A stretch of DNA of 64,000 bases. Origin: Eutreptiella sp. 'Long Island Sound 2002'. Its lineage: Eukaryota; Euglenozoa; Euglenophyceae; Eutreptiales; Eutreptiaceae. The translations under genes and the position numbers were made by a program. The DNA lies in NCBI GenBank assembly GCA_964036045.1, contig OZ038381.1:125061708-125125707 (forward strand), given 5' to 3'. Below are positions 51,890 through 64,000 of the stretch, piece by piece; positions within the stretch are counted from its first letter, which is position 1, and each line of letters starts with the position of its first letter. Under the pieces are notes generated by a model. That model was given only the letters and a program-made list of their open reading frames with translations, was not told the origin of the DNA and did no database searches.

Positions 51890-54800
51890 ATGTATGATGC
51901 ATCCCCCTCACCCTGTTTATTTGCACTCCTCTCTTTCAGGTGCAATGACTTCGATTCAATGCAGGCAACTCAGTGATCGATGTCAGTTTTATGGTATGCC
52001 ACCATTTTTCGGGTTCCACGAATGAAACATCACTCTGGACTGCTTCTCAGGAGTCGGATCAGCATCAATAAAGACAAATGAAGGATCCAGAGAACGAATC
52101 TCAGAAGTAATCTCACTCATATATGACTTCAGTGAATGGGCTTTGTATATTAGCATTTACGTCTGTTTGTTTGAAGACATTGTGTTGTGGTGCACAGAGA
52201 TTTGCATTCGTATGTTCGAGCCCTTGCTTGGAGCCCACTGAAAGTTGTACAGTAAACTTCTGAGAAACAATGGATCCCCAATGTCAACAACAAAAAGAAA
52301 ACAACAACCAGTGGAACCGGTGGTATACGCGTTGACTGACGTTGCCCCCCCCCCCCCCGCCTTCTGTGCAAAGGCAGGCAGTCAGAGTTACAGGACAGTG
52401 CTGTGATTCAATGCCAGGGCAATGTGATGACAGGTTTGTAGTTCTTGGAACTCGGTACCCCCCCCCTCTGCGTACAGATAGGCTCAGCAGACGGCTGTGG
52501 CAACTCCCTCAGGCAGATCCCAAATCATAGAACCATGGGCCTGCTGGGGCTGTTATCCAGTTTTTCAGCCCCAAAAAGAGATTTCTTGGGCTTGAGAGGG
52601 GAGTGTAGCCGCCAGCATGCAGCGACGGAAGTCGCCTGAGCATGTTGTGTTATTTAGCGATGATCATGAGATTTAGCGCTGTGCAGTGCAGTTTCAATTG
52701 TGGAAGTTTCATTTCAAAATACCACGATCTTCTGTCACTGCATAGGTTCCTGTTATGTTCCAAATGGCTTTGGTGCTCGTCCACTGATCTGTTTGGCTTT
52801 GGGTAAGCATTGGAGTAATTCTAGGACAAGACATCAAGGAGGACTTGAACTAGTACAATAGGTCTTTCACCATGACCCCCCCACCCCTAATTTTGAGGGT
52901 GCCAGATCCAAAAAAAAGCACGGTTGGGCCTCATATGCCGCCTAGAGACTTGTAACTTCCCAACTCACAATCCCTTGATCCCAGAAGCACAACATGCAGC
53001 AGAACACTAGTGTATCATCATACAAGCTGCAGAATGAGGAGGTATTATTCCTTTTGCGATGAGGAATACTTTCTCTTCCTCATGGGAGGAGCAAATCGCG
53101 GACCCCATGCCTCGGATTGTTCAATCGCCATGTACAAATCTTCTCCTGTGCCCTCACCAGATGCGCGGATGCCAAGAACATCATGCTCACTAGCAAACTT
53201 CATCTATAAAGAAGCAAACACCTTCCCCAGAAAGGTGTCCGGATCCCAACCACTTTGTTGGGCAACGACCTTAACTTGGTGTCCCATTGCTTTGAAGGTT
53301 CGGCACACCAATGCACCAACACCAACACCATGGGTCATATGTACATGCCGTTATAATGCATTACGAATGGTGAAGCAAAACGCAACGTCAAACCTTTGCA
53401 GAAAAGATGCAGTTATGTCCCAACGAGCCTTGCAACCAGCAATACAGCCAAAAAAGGCCTGAGAAACAAGACATTAAGGTGCAAAAGTGTGAGTCAGTCA
53501 AAATGAAGAGTTTGGGAGCACAAAATCCAGACATTGTAATGTACACATCGCTTTTGTTACAACATCATCGTTCCAGGCGAATTCTTCGCAAACAAAATTT
53601 GGAGTTTTGGTCACCGAGCAGTCCTTTGCTAAAATCGCGACACGGGCCTAAATCGCTACAGGCTGTGCTGCGACCGTAGTGCCGGGCACCGGTGGCTCAT
53701 GGGATATGGCTAAGGGAAAACCTCGCCCGTCAGACTACCTCACTACTGAGACTGGCGCGCGGAAAAAATGCGGCTGCGCGCGCCGCGATTTGGCTGCGCG
53801 AGCTCCCCCCAAGTGCAAAAACAGGCGGCTGTAGATCGAACCTCCGATCTGGCGCCGGCGCCGCATTTAGTTACCTCTGCGTTACCCAACTGTACTACTG
53901 TTGCCTGTTCAGTACCGCGGAAAAACTGTATATGGATTTGGTCTCCCCGAACGAAGATTTCTAAAAAAGCAGATACGGGTCCGTAGGCAGATACTGTGGA
54001 TACGAGCACGCGCGTCAGATTTCGAACCTGCAGATTCAAGCAGCAGCGGAAAAATGGCAACGAGGCAACCAAACTGGCAAATTAGATGCGATTTGACTAA
54101 TAAAGGAAGAGCGTATACCTATATGTTTCAATCTTCAGTGTAAAAAATGTAAAAATAATGTAACCTCGAATGTTTGACAACTTTGCGAAGCAGCAGTCAG
54201 ATACGTACTGACAGCAGCTTGCTGCAGCTCACAGACTAAAATCATCCTACAGGCTCTCCCCAGCCTGTATCGTGCAGTTGCAACTTTGAAACTTAACCTA
54301 AAACCATGCTAGATGGCACCATTGTCATCTCAATCTGACCCACAATCAACCGCAACACATACCTTGTGGCTGCTCACCTCAAAACCTGACTTATCACATT
54401 GCATATGTCTTGGAAGAAAGCAGTACTAGCATCCAACTCTTTCGTAGTGAAGTTAGCACTTTGCAATTCAAGCTGAATGGATTGTAGATGCTCACATTGT
54501 AACCTTGATCCCACCTACAATGCACCCGTAAACGCTGCTCTCGGCTCCTCTACTGAGGAACATATTTCATTTCCTCCAATTCTTCCCTGGCATAGTTGCT
54601 ACCTAGACATTCAAGATAAATTGACGGTGGATGCCACGTTGGTCATTTCAATCCAAATCACAATCCACCGCCAAATGCTGTGTGTGGCCCTGTCAATCAA
54701 AAACAAACTACGCAACTTACATATGACTTAACACGAAGCACGACAGCCTTTCACCGGCCCCGAGCTCCTCCGTACTGCAGTTGCCAATTTTACAAGGTAG

Positions 54801-57135
54801 CTAAATTTACTGGCTCGAGCTAAAACCTAGTAAAATATCGCTCGAAGGGAGCCAAAGGCCGTCTAAATAGAAGGAAAAACAATAGGTAAGACTTAAAAAA
54901 CACCACTGGGGTGGACTGAGAAAACCACATCTTGATGGTTCTTCGACGTACAGCAGTTGTTTTTGGCAATTTTTTACATAGCTTTAACAAAACGTTGCAA
55001 CTTTATGCTTAGTTTTGACCCAATCAGCACTAAAATGCCGTTCGGCGGGAGACAAAAGCCCATTGAATAGAGTGAAGGACTGTAATAAGTTGGGGCATTT
55101 GGGCCCCTCAGAAGCTTTCTGGAGGAACTCTACGAGACCTTACAGAGCTTCAAGATCCTAAGATACTAGGATATTTACTCATATTTGGCTCACACTTCAA
55201 GCCTATAGCTTATTGCTAGAGTCTACTACTCTTAAGTACACTATAGAGAGCAGACATCTAGGATACATTAGTAGCCATACATGAATAATCACATTCCATA
55301 TGCTTATAATTTGATTTAATCATCTTTTATGCTATTTTAGAAAGTTGTAATGTATTAGAAGCTATTTTGAGGCTATTTAGAAGCTTCGGAAGACCTGTCG
55401 CGATTGTCGGCGCCTGCTGTTGCCGACAGCGATGTACGTAATGTTGACAAGGCCTTTGACAAGATAGACTATACAGAAAGTTGCTAAAATATAGGTTCTT
55501 TTGCCTTTTGAATGAGATTTTAATGCTACATTAATTGTCCTGTTATTTAGGCATGTGAACCCGTATTACTGGACCAGCCAGTTGGTCCAGCTTGATATTC
55601 GTCAAGATGGTCGTCTTCTTGCTGTTGCCTGTGTCCTGTACTTGCCAACAAGATCAATTGTAATGGAGACTATTGGAAACAATTTGATTTCTAAGTGCAA
55701 GACCAGGAAAATGGGTTTTCTATATGCACCCAAGCACAAGCATATGACAGTCCAGTAGTCTGAGTTTGAGCAAGACGACGACGACGAGGACGATGCGCAG
55801 AAGCTGGGCAAGCGTACGCTGTTCCATAATGGTGAGTTCCTTGCTTGAATTCAATGAAAAGTTGGAGAAACTTTGAAGAATTGAAGGTATACTTCCAATT
55901 TCGTTCAAAAAAGCTTGAAATTACTGTGAAAGCAGGGATAGCGCAGCTGTAAGCGCACTGCAGGGACGATGACGACGACCAGGACTGCGAAAGACGACGC
56001 TCTGGACTTCCTGGAGCTTCGAAAGTTTGATTTTCTTGAGGATTTTCAAGTTTCATCCAAGACTACGTTGAGTGACTCAAGAATACTTTGAAAAGTGGTC
56101 AAAAGAAGCTCAAAATTGTCGAAATTTATGGGCTACGCACTGCTAGGCGATGTGAACGAACACTGGAGGACTTCGACAACGCGTTTTCAAGGCGCTGCAG
56201 GCTGCAGCAGCCTTGTGATTTGCAGTTTTGAAATGTAGCATAGTATACCTTTGCTGTTTGTGTTGTTGCATTTCATTGCCACATTGCACACGGCCTTCGG
56301 TTGCCCTTTGTCGAGGATTCACGCACTTTGACGCGCTTTTCTAGCTGCAGGCGTGTCTCCAGTACCTTGATTGTCGATTTCCCACCCTCCCTTCCCCATC
56401 AAAGCTATGATTTCATTGAAGTTTTTCACTAACTTTTGATGTTCCAAAAGGCCAAAAATGTCGAAAATGGCCTACATTTTTTTATGCATCACTTGGCGCC
56501 ACTGGCTGGAAATGCGTCAGGTAAAGCGCTATCGTAAACTGGAGAGCGCTGCCCGTTCAAAGGCGTTCAACAGGGGCTTCTTTCTGTAGTGTTTTCAAGA
56601 TGACCCATGAATCACCTTTTGCCCAACCCTCTAAAACACTCCAAAATGACATTTGGTGTTTTACGCGTATCTTCGCGCCACTGCACGGAAAAAATTTGAA
56701 TCAAGCATATATGGAAAGTACAAAGCTGGACGATCTCCTTCCATATTTCACCTCGTTGAAATCAGTTATTGTAATATTTTCCTTATCCCCGACAACTTTA
56801 ATTATGAACCACACTTGAAAAACCCCTAAAAAATGCCTCTTGAGCTCCTTTCATATCTCCAAGAGAAAAAAGGTTTGAGGTTTGATATTATTTTTCTAAA
56901 CAAGGCTGAAGTATGTGCTTTCTAACCCTGAGTCACTTTCATTTTAGAAAATTCAGAATGGCTATGGTAAAATTGCAACAATTTACCACACAAACCACTT
57001 GGTGAAAAATCATGTAAAATGTTTTCCGGGTTTTAATCATTTCCCTGGGACCATGGTGAGTTCAAACCTGAACCAAGGTGTTTTACAGGCACTGGAGCAT
57101 AAAGCTCCGAAAACATGTTTACTTTGAATTTCTGT
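51890..57135. other. 5.2 kb without a recognisable gene
   Basis: A+T-richer than its neighbours. The open frames are short and show no motif. Small features: a run of C at 52346-52359, two tRNA-promoter-like patches (53836-53910 and 54010-54070), and diverged duplicates around 54826-54881 and 55014-55073. Host intron or intergenic DNA is possible; I cannot support a host exon. Confidence 0.6.
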
Positions 57136-59499
57136 TAAAGAAGGTCCCTACCAGGACCGGCCCCTGCTGTGCCCCTTCCGCCTGTCACCCCTGCTGACTT
57201 GCTCCGGATCAACGATTGCATTTCTCAAAATCCTCAAATTCCAGGGTCCAAATCCAAAAATATAGAAAAGAAAATCCTCCTTCAACCCTGAACAGCAACC
57301 AGATCCCACAAATACAGCAATAGCCCAATTCACAATCCAATACGGGCTGCGGGCTTCCGTTCAGCACATCGATTGTCTCACGATGGCGGGCATGTACAAG
57401 AATTGCACCAAGGAGGAAAGCCCTGAAATTGGCATATGAACACAAATAAAGCAAAGTTGGGGACAGAGGTAAACATACACATTCACAGCCATAAACCCCT
57501 CATTCCCTGGACTCAAGACCTTCCCTTGACTCACCAACATATTGCCCTGAACCAGGTCAAATGAGATGGCTGAATGCCATGTGTCACAAGTCAATACACA
57601 AACCCCAAACATGTGTTCACTCCCAAGCCTCTAAATCCTAGCCCAATAGAGGAAGTGGCGTGTCATGGCCTAGAGTGGCACTCAGGACCATGCCCTACCC
57701 TGACATAAACTTGGTTGGACTTGGAGTCGATTGGGCTTGGAGAACTGCCCCATGATGTTGACCTCACAACATGGCAAAATCAGGCAAATCACACCATTAT
57801 GCCCAAAAGTCAGTTATATACTCAAAAATGCATACGGCAAATATCCCAATGCTCCATGCATGTGTCAAACCGGAAAGTAATATACAAGGGTGATATAAAC
57901 CAAATGTCCATGCCCGAGAATATCCCATCATTGGCCCCGGAACCCTTCCGGTTATGTACATGACATGCTTCACAAGTCAACTCATGAATTCGAGACCTAA
58001 TTTTCTGAGGCCTCGTGTGCCACGCCAAATTGACCATGTGATCCGGCATATGGTGAGGTACAGCACCGAAGCATATGCCAACATATAAGCAACATACCAT
58101 AGTTCACAGATCTCTAGGCACTTTACTGTTAGCCGACCAGTTGAGCACATAAAACACAAAAATGAGCATAAAATGAAGTCAAAAACATGCAAATATGTCC
58201 AAATACAAAGTTGTCATGATAATACATCTCTATGCTCACCCATGATATCCGCTCATGGTTCAATACACAAATGATTGGAACCGTTTGCGAACAATTCCTC
58301 ACTTGGATCCCCAATCGGGCGCATGGAGATACCTTCACCACCCATACCTACATGCCCCATGAAAATGGGAGTGCACTCATGGATCTCTTTGCCAAACATA
58401 CCATGAGCAATACATATGCGGTAGACTTAGTCTAGCGCTTTGAATCCCACAATTGGGACATGGGCAAAGCCCTTGTCACGTGTGGTTCCCCATCTCTTCG
58501 GCCACACGAAGATATATAACATAGGCGTGCGCATATCAAGACATAAACCATGCATATAACACATACCCTCAAAAGTGGCTCCCACCATGATATGCCATGC
58601 CCCTCCATGGACATAACTTCACGTTAAAAATACGTAGGAACCCAAAGAAAAGTATCTATGCAACCCCAACACTCATGCGGTACACTCGAAAGTCGCATTA
58701 AAATATTCAGTTGCACGGTCCAAGAGTTATATATCACTTTATACCCTCTTGACCATTATCCCTTGCTACACCCGGCATGTGTACACACCAAAGGCGTTTG
58801 ATGCTTCCTAAATTAAGTTGAGACCAAGGCACTTGCAACGCAACCTTCCTTATTCTCTTTCCTCACGCTCGGGCGTAGATATGGCCCTTCAAAGTGGTCC
58901 CACGATTCACTTTTGTTTTCCTTATATCTCCAAGTCAAATTGGTGGCAAGTATAAGGGAAACCTGATTCGGGCATAGGGAAAAGAGTATGACCGCTCGAA
59001 GAAGACCAAATCAAGTGCGGCGATGTCGAAGTCGAAAATCTGATTTCGACATCGCGAAAAATTCAGAATAAATTTTCGAGTGCATATTTAGAAAATTGCA
59101 GAAGGAACGAACCCTTTACTGATGAAATGTGACCCTTCATCGGGGTTTCCGCCAAAATATCTGGAAATAACAGTTAACCAATCGGTTAACGCAAAATTGC
59201 GAGCCAACTGACAGTCGCCGATACATTGACCATCAGAACGAAAGGCTGAAAAATTACGGAAACATTATGATAATAAAACCCTGTTGATTCCTGATATTCT
59301 GATATATAAATCTCCGCTGGCGGCGCCTCGGTACTGAATGTGGCCGCTCATAGCCGGAATGGCCAAACCTATCACACTATCACATCGGGTTAGGTCAGGT
59401 GGATGGGAGAGTATGATATCAGCCAATGGCGGCTTGCCGGCACATAGATACACACCCCAAGTGACCCCAAGATGGCCACGGGGGTCCGAACCGGCTTCA
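57136..59499 (-). repeat. Element D 3' LTR
   Basis: 2,364 bp, same family as the C LTRs. Starts TGAAGCC (complement at 59499) and ends CTTTA (complement at 57136). It contains the Gag start segment (minus-strand ATGCAATCGTTGATCCGGAG near 57223) and the hairpin at 59020-59055. Confidence 0.92.
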
Positions 59500-59509
59500 C
59501 CCCCCTTCT
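59500..59509 (-). promoter_or_regulatory. Element D polypurine tract
   Basis: On the minus strand AGAAGGGGGG stands directly before the 3' LTR, as in A. Confidence 0.82.
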
Positions 59510-59892
59510 CAGAGCGTTGTTACCGCTCGGAATTCATTGAAGAGAGGACGGGAGGACCCCAATGGACTCCAACTCCCCCCTTCATGTCCCGAGGACACAT
59601 GGAGGCCCCACACACGTCGTAGGCGTCCCCCATGCCCGAAAAGGGGGGTGAGGACACTGATAATCAGTGCCCTACGCCATATCCGGTCTCCTCTTGATCT
59701 ACAACATGGACCAAGGGGATCAAAGATAGAAAAACGTCGTTGGTCGACCTAAATAAGTATACCACAATGAAATATATATGTGGAGATCGAGTGAAGGGGG
59801 TATATGGCCAATCAAGGCCGAAAAATCCCCGGACGAACGCCCTCACCCGTCTCCTCAATCACAGAAACAAACAAAATGCCAAGGGGGACCCA
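59510..59892 (-). other. Element D 3' untranslated region
   Basis: Matches 34060-34450 of C. In D the pol frame already stops at 59893 (TAA where C has TCA), so the last 40 or so residues of C pol are not encoded. Confidence 0.7.
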
Positions 59893-61465
59893 TTACGGTG
59901 CTACAGCAGCAACCAAATGAACCAACACGTCCTTGACATCCAAAGAAATATTCTTTTTCTTCAGGTAGTCCATCCAGACCGTGGTGTACCTCGGCACAAA
60001 ACTGCTCGGAGGCTCCCACGAATCCCTGGATGCTGCGAATCCCTTCCAACGGACTTTAAAAAGCCTACCCCCAGGCGTCCCCGGGTCCGGCTTGTCCGCC
60101 AGGATCTTCTCAGCGTGTGAAGTCGTCGTCCTCACCCTCGTCGTCCGACTCCACATCGCCGGCCGTGAACTCGAAGGTGACGGGACGTCCGCTGGGGTCT
60201 GGTGCTCGGGGACGAAGCTGGGTATGGTCGCGGTCCAGGATCTTGTTATCCCCCACACGAACCGCATACACCTCCTGCCCGACCTTCCGAACGATTACCC
60301 CCGGCACATACCAAGATGCCTGCCGATGCCTGGACAGGACATCCTTGTGGTGCCGCTCCACCCACACGGTGTCTTGGAGAGCATACTTCTGGACTTTTCC
60401 CTGCTTGAAGTACTTGGCCCTCTTGTCATGCTCGTCCTGTAGTGCCTTGCACACCTTTGCCGCCGTGTCGTCCGCCTGAGCCATCATAGCGTTCGCATCC
60501 CGGGCCACTTTGCCATGGTTCATCCACGGGAGAGTGCGTGACACTTGATCCCGTAGGAACAGGATGCGATGGGGCGACAGTCCAGTGGGCCCCGGAAGGT
60601 GGTGATACGCTTGGAGTACCCTCCACAGCGAATTGTACCAATACCGGCCCGGTTCTTCGATGTGCAGCTGGCGGAACTTCTCGAACATCTGCCGCCCGGC
60701 CACCTCAGCCCGGCCATTCGACCGGCTGTGGTATGCCACGGTCTTGGCCTGCCGAATTCTCATGTGCTCGCACATCGTCTTGAACCACGTCCCCACAAAT
60801 TGACTGCCCCGATCGCTGCAGATGACAGCCGGGACATCAAAAATCGTCAGCCAATGCCTGATCACGGCATTAGCGACGGTCTTGGCCTGCAGACCCACTC
60901 CATGCTTGTCCTTCTTGTCCTTCCTCTTGGACTTCTTGCCAGGGACCGCCACGATATACCCACTGTGCCTGTCCACCGCCAAGATGACACAGTCGTAGGT
61001 CTCTCCTTCCACGGTGACCTCAGGCATGGCGAATACATCCATGGCCACGGACCTCATAGGGGCCTCCGGTATAGCCGTGTACACCGGGTTGCCCGCTGTG
61101 GAGTGGTTAGGGCTCTTCGTGGCCCGACACACGGCACAGTCGCTGCAGTACCTATCCAGGATGGCGTAGTACCCCGGAGGGAACTTGAAACGCCACTCCA
61201 GGTCCTGCTGCATCTTGTCTCGGCCAGGGTGCATGAGCTGGGCGTTGTGCCAATGGTCAACGAGCTCCTCCACTCGGTTCTCGGGCACCAGCAGCTTGTC
61301 CTTGAGGAACAACTTGTCCCCATCCTCGGTCAAGCCCTCGGGCCATTCGTCGTCCGACGGGGCGCTCACGGCATTCCAGTACTTGCTCCAGTGCTCGGAT
61401 GCCGCGTAGTCATCCGACCAGTCTTCTGTGAGCACCGACCTGACTAGCTCTACCGGGGCCACCAT
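59893..61465 (-). pseudogene. Element D integrase and chromodomain, frameshifted
   Basis: The integrase frame (61465-60110) has HHCC (DHWHNAQLMHPGRDK, CSDCAVC) and triad AMDVFAMPE, CSDRGSQFVGTW, SNGRAEVAG. One extra base near 60113 puts the chromodomain (GGRLFKVRWKGFAASRDSWE) into the next frame (60267-59893). Upstream, a TGA (61466-61468) replaces a Trp codon of C and cuts integrase from RNase H. Otherwise nearly identical to C. Confidence 0.92.
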
Positions 61466-63082
61466 TCATTGCTCGAGGGTTTCCTCTCGAATAGCTTGGA
61501 CGCGGGCACCCCGGAACTTGGCCAGGTCCGTACGATTTGCCATCACCACAAAGCACTTGACTCCCTCTTGCTCCATGGCCTTCTCCATCTCGATGATGCG
61601 CTTGGCCTCCTCGGTCTCCTCGGCGTCGCCATGGCTGGATATGTCCATCCACGCCTTGCCCGCGGGGTAGGCCCAGCGACTGAGGCAAGCTGCCACAGTG
61701 TTGTCCTTCCCCGGGACGTACACGACGCTGAGGTCGAACTTGGCGAACGTCTCGTGCCATCGGGCCCTCCTAGCCGCTGGTCCTGAGGGGGTGTCGACAT
61801 GCTCCTTGTGCCAGCTCTGTGAGGACTGGTGGTCCGTGCAAACCACCACCGGCTGCAGTCCGATGTGGCCAGACCACTTCCTGAGCGCACATACAATGGC
61901 GTATGTCTCCTTCTCCCTCGCGGTCCATGTTCGGCGTTGGCCCTCGGCCAGGATCCTGCTCCAAAACGCCACGGGAACATGAGTCCCGTCGTCCCGGACT
62001 TGCTCGAGGACTGCCCCCACGGCATAGTCCGAGGCGTCTGTCCGTAGCACGAATCCCTTGTCCGGGTCCACCAGGAACCGCCCCAACTGCCCCAGGAGTC
62101 GCTCCTTCAGGCGGTTGAGCGCATCTTCAGCCTCAGGGGTCCAGGCAAGCTTCTTCTTGCTCCCCTTCCGGCCATCGAACTTCCCCACCTGCAGCATCTT
62201 GTGCAGCGGCCCCGAGAGTTCTGCATACATCCGGACATAGCCCGAATAGTATTTGCAGAAGCCCATGAAGGACCGGAGTTCGCTGATGGTCTGGGGCTTC
62301 TCCCAGTGGTGCAGGGACGCCAGCTTCCGAGGCATGGGACGGCGTTGCCCGTGACCAACCACGTGACCCGCGAACTCCACTTCCTTCACGAAGAGTGAGG
62401 CTTTGGTGGGCTTGCACACCATGTTGTGCTTGTCCAACTCGCTGAGCACTCGGCGCAGATCCTTCTCATGCGCGTTGATGAGCTCGTCCTCAGTCATGTT
62501 CTCCGTGCCGGACCCGATGATGATGTCATCCACGAAGGGATCGGCACAGTCCCGGACAGGACCGAGTAGGTCCTCCATCATGCGCTGGAAAGCGGCGTTG
62601 CCATTCTTGGCGCCCATAGGCACCACTTTCCACTGCATGGGCCCCAGCGGCGTCGACATCGCTGTGCAGGGCCTGGAGTCCGGGTGTAGCGGCATCTGGT
62701 GATAACCGTGTTTCAGGTCCAACACCGTGAAGATCCGCTTTTTCTGTTGTTTTTGGAGGATGGGGTCGATCAGGGGAAGCGAGTACGAGTCGTGCTCGGT
62801 CTGCTCGTTCAAACCTCTGTAATCAACCACCAACCTCCACTCGCCCTTCTCCTTCTTGGGCACGATGAAGGCTGGGCTGGCCCACTCACTGTCGGAGGGT
62901 TCGATCCATCCCCGCTCAATGAACTCGGCCAACAGCTTCTTCATCGCCTCGGCCCGATCGCCCTGAAGTTGGTACTCCCGATGACGATAGATCTTGGGGT
63001 TCGGCTTCAGCTTGATCTTCGCTGTGCCAAACCTCCTACGATCTGGAGGGTTCTTGTTGGCGACGCCACTGAATAGCCGCGA
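61466..63082 (-). pseudogene. Element D RT and RNase H
   Basis: Open frame between a TAA (63083-63085) and the TGA (61466-61468). RT shows VDYRGLNEQTEHDSYSLPLI, VLDLKHGYHQMPLH and PFVDDIIIGSG with both catalytic motifs intact. RNase H shows RTDASDYAVGAVLEQ, REKETYAIVCAL and CTDHQSSQSW. First ATG at 62944. As a domain pair it looks competent, but it is bounded by nonsense codons. Confidence 0.92.
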
Positions 63083-64000
63083 TTACGCTTTGATCAGCCT
63101 CTCCTTCAACTCGGCGACCTTCGAGTTCTCCTGGGCCTCTTCAGCCGCTTGCTTCGGTATCGATACAACCGACCGCACTGCGGTGTAGGCCTCTTCCGGG
63201 TCCGAATCCGACTTCTCCTCGTCTGATATACCGTCTTCATCGTCGTGGGGCATGCTTCCCACCGATAGACTTCGAAAATTTGCGGCCTCGGGCTGGTGCT
63301 CGTCGCTACCGGTTCCCACTCTTGGAAAACCCCACGTTGGTGGGTCCGACCCAACCAGACCATTGTATTGGTCCGCGATGTGATCCATGACCCTCGCCAC
63401 GAACTCATCCTTCTCGTACTTGCCGGTGACCAACATCTTGTCGTCCCACCAATGCGGAGATGTGACCATGGCCCGCCTCTTCTTGGCTGCCACACGGTCG
63501 TGCATCCCCATCCGCAAGTAGTTGACGACGTCGTCGATCTCGGCGTGGGACAGGACGTCAATGCCATCAATTGGCTAATCTGTCCCCTCCTTGGGCTCAA
63601 ACATGACCTTCATGGGCACCGCCTCCACCCTACGGATGAATGCTTCATCACCCGTGGGCTGGGCTTGCGCCCCATCCGCCAGGAAAGCCTTTGTACCCCA
63701 CGCTTGACCCGGGGAGGGCATTGGCGTCGATGAACAACTCCTCCTCTGGCCCGAATGACATCTCGTTCAGGGTGATGGAGTCCAGCGTCGACTTGAGACC
63801 CTCCAGCGGACATGGGGTGGATCCTATGCCGGTTATGACCAGGATCCCCTTCGCCCTATCCGCACCGATCTTCTCCACCGTACGTCTGGTATTGTCCAGG
63901 GAGCCATGCCAATACATGGGCCCCCACTCCTTCAAACCCCAATGCCTATGCCAGGCTGAGTCTCCTCGATGCCAATGCCTCCTACACTTCCGCAAAAGTG
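63083..64000 (-). pseudogene. Element D protease-RT linker, partial
   Basis: Linker region as in C, including the methyltransferase-like block (63830 to the right edge: RHWHRGDSAWHRHWGLKEWG). Lesions: TAG at 63575-63577 where C has CAG, an 11-base deletion near 63721 relative to C, and the TAA at 63083-63085 that ends the frame. Cut by the window edge. Confidence 0.88.

Larger units (their letters stand above)
57136..64000 (-). mobile_element. Element D: Ty3/gypsy chromovirus, same family as A and C, cut by window end
   Basis: The 3' LTR (57136-59499), polypurine tract, chromodomain, integrase, RNase H, RT and part of the linker follow from left to right on the minus strand. Sequence is very close to C along its whole length. 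It carries several lesions, listed in the gene entries. The protease, gag and 5' LTR lie beyond the right edge. Confidence 0.95.

Noticed and set aside
51930-51950. Intron acceptor (TCTCTTTCAG) after the F integrase
   Set aside because: Single motif with no donor or downstream coding frame.
53836-53910. Functional tRNA gene
   Set aside because: A- and B-box-like sequences are present, but the anticodon and T stems do not pair properly.
55550-56060. Host exon with Asp-rich coding (both strands show short frames)
   Set aside because: The frames are short, carry simple-sequence GAC runs, and no splice-linked partner or domain can be supported.

Overview
The window looks like repeat-rich nuclear DNA of a eukaryote, probably an alga or other protist. 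I found no host gene I can support. Almost everything before about 52 kb and after 57.1 kb is retrotransposon. The coding interiors are G+C-rich, and the long LTRs and the 52-57 kb stretch are richer in A+T. There is no operon structure, bacterial signal or CRISPR. Species cannot be fixed from sequence alone. The one lineage hint is that the LTR elements carry a primer-binding site, TGGTAGCAGAGG, that pairs with an initiator-Met tRNA ending CCTCTGCTACCA. That is the animal-type end; land plants use a TGGTATCAGAGC site.

Layout. The oldest layer, element B, is a minus-strand Ty3/gypsy element running from the left edge to about 45.7 kb. Three later insertions split it. Element A (212-21534, minus) sits in B's integrase, element C (23607-36829, plus) in B's reverse transcriptase, and short LTR-type element E (about 40121-42196) in B's gag. 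Removing A or C with one copy of its 4-bp target duplication restores B's reading frame. A is itself hit by a 7.4-kb LINE (9330-16723, with a 67-bp target duplication) inside its gag and by a 0.7-kb retroposon with a (TACC)n tail (3319-4020) near the end of its integrase. A fourth relative, D (57136 to the right edge, minus), is cut by the window end. A different chromodomain Ty3/gypsy remnant, F, lies at 49.2-51.9 kb. I see no recognisable gene in 45.7-49.2 kb or 51.9-57.1 kb.

How the parts work. A, C and D are one family of chromoviruses: about 2.35-kb LTRs starting TGAAGCC, an initiator-tRNA primer site, a Gag with a coiled coil and a CCHC-like knuckle, then protease, an unusual linker domain, RT, RNase H, integrase and chromodomain in one long reading frame. 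Two features stand out. Gag appears to begin inside the LTR and to be translated through the primer-binding site. The linker between protease and RT holds a degenerate block resembling phage/DIRS-type N6-adenine methyltransferases, shared with the divergent B family. The LINE carries an AlkB-like 2-oxoglutarate/Fe(II) oxygenase domain upstream of its APE endonuclease, RT, RNase H and zinc-finger regions. Its first reading frame is fused in frame to the gag it landed in.

None of the elements is fully open in this window. C is closest, with two single-base deletions. A, B, D and F carry stops and frameshifts, and the stops that can be compared with a relative are mostly C-to-T type changes.
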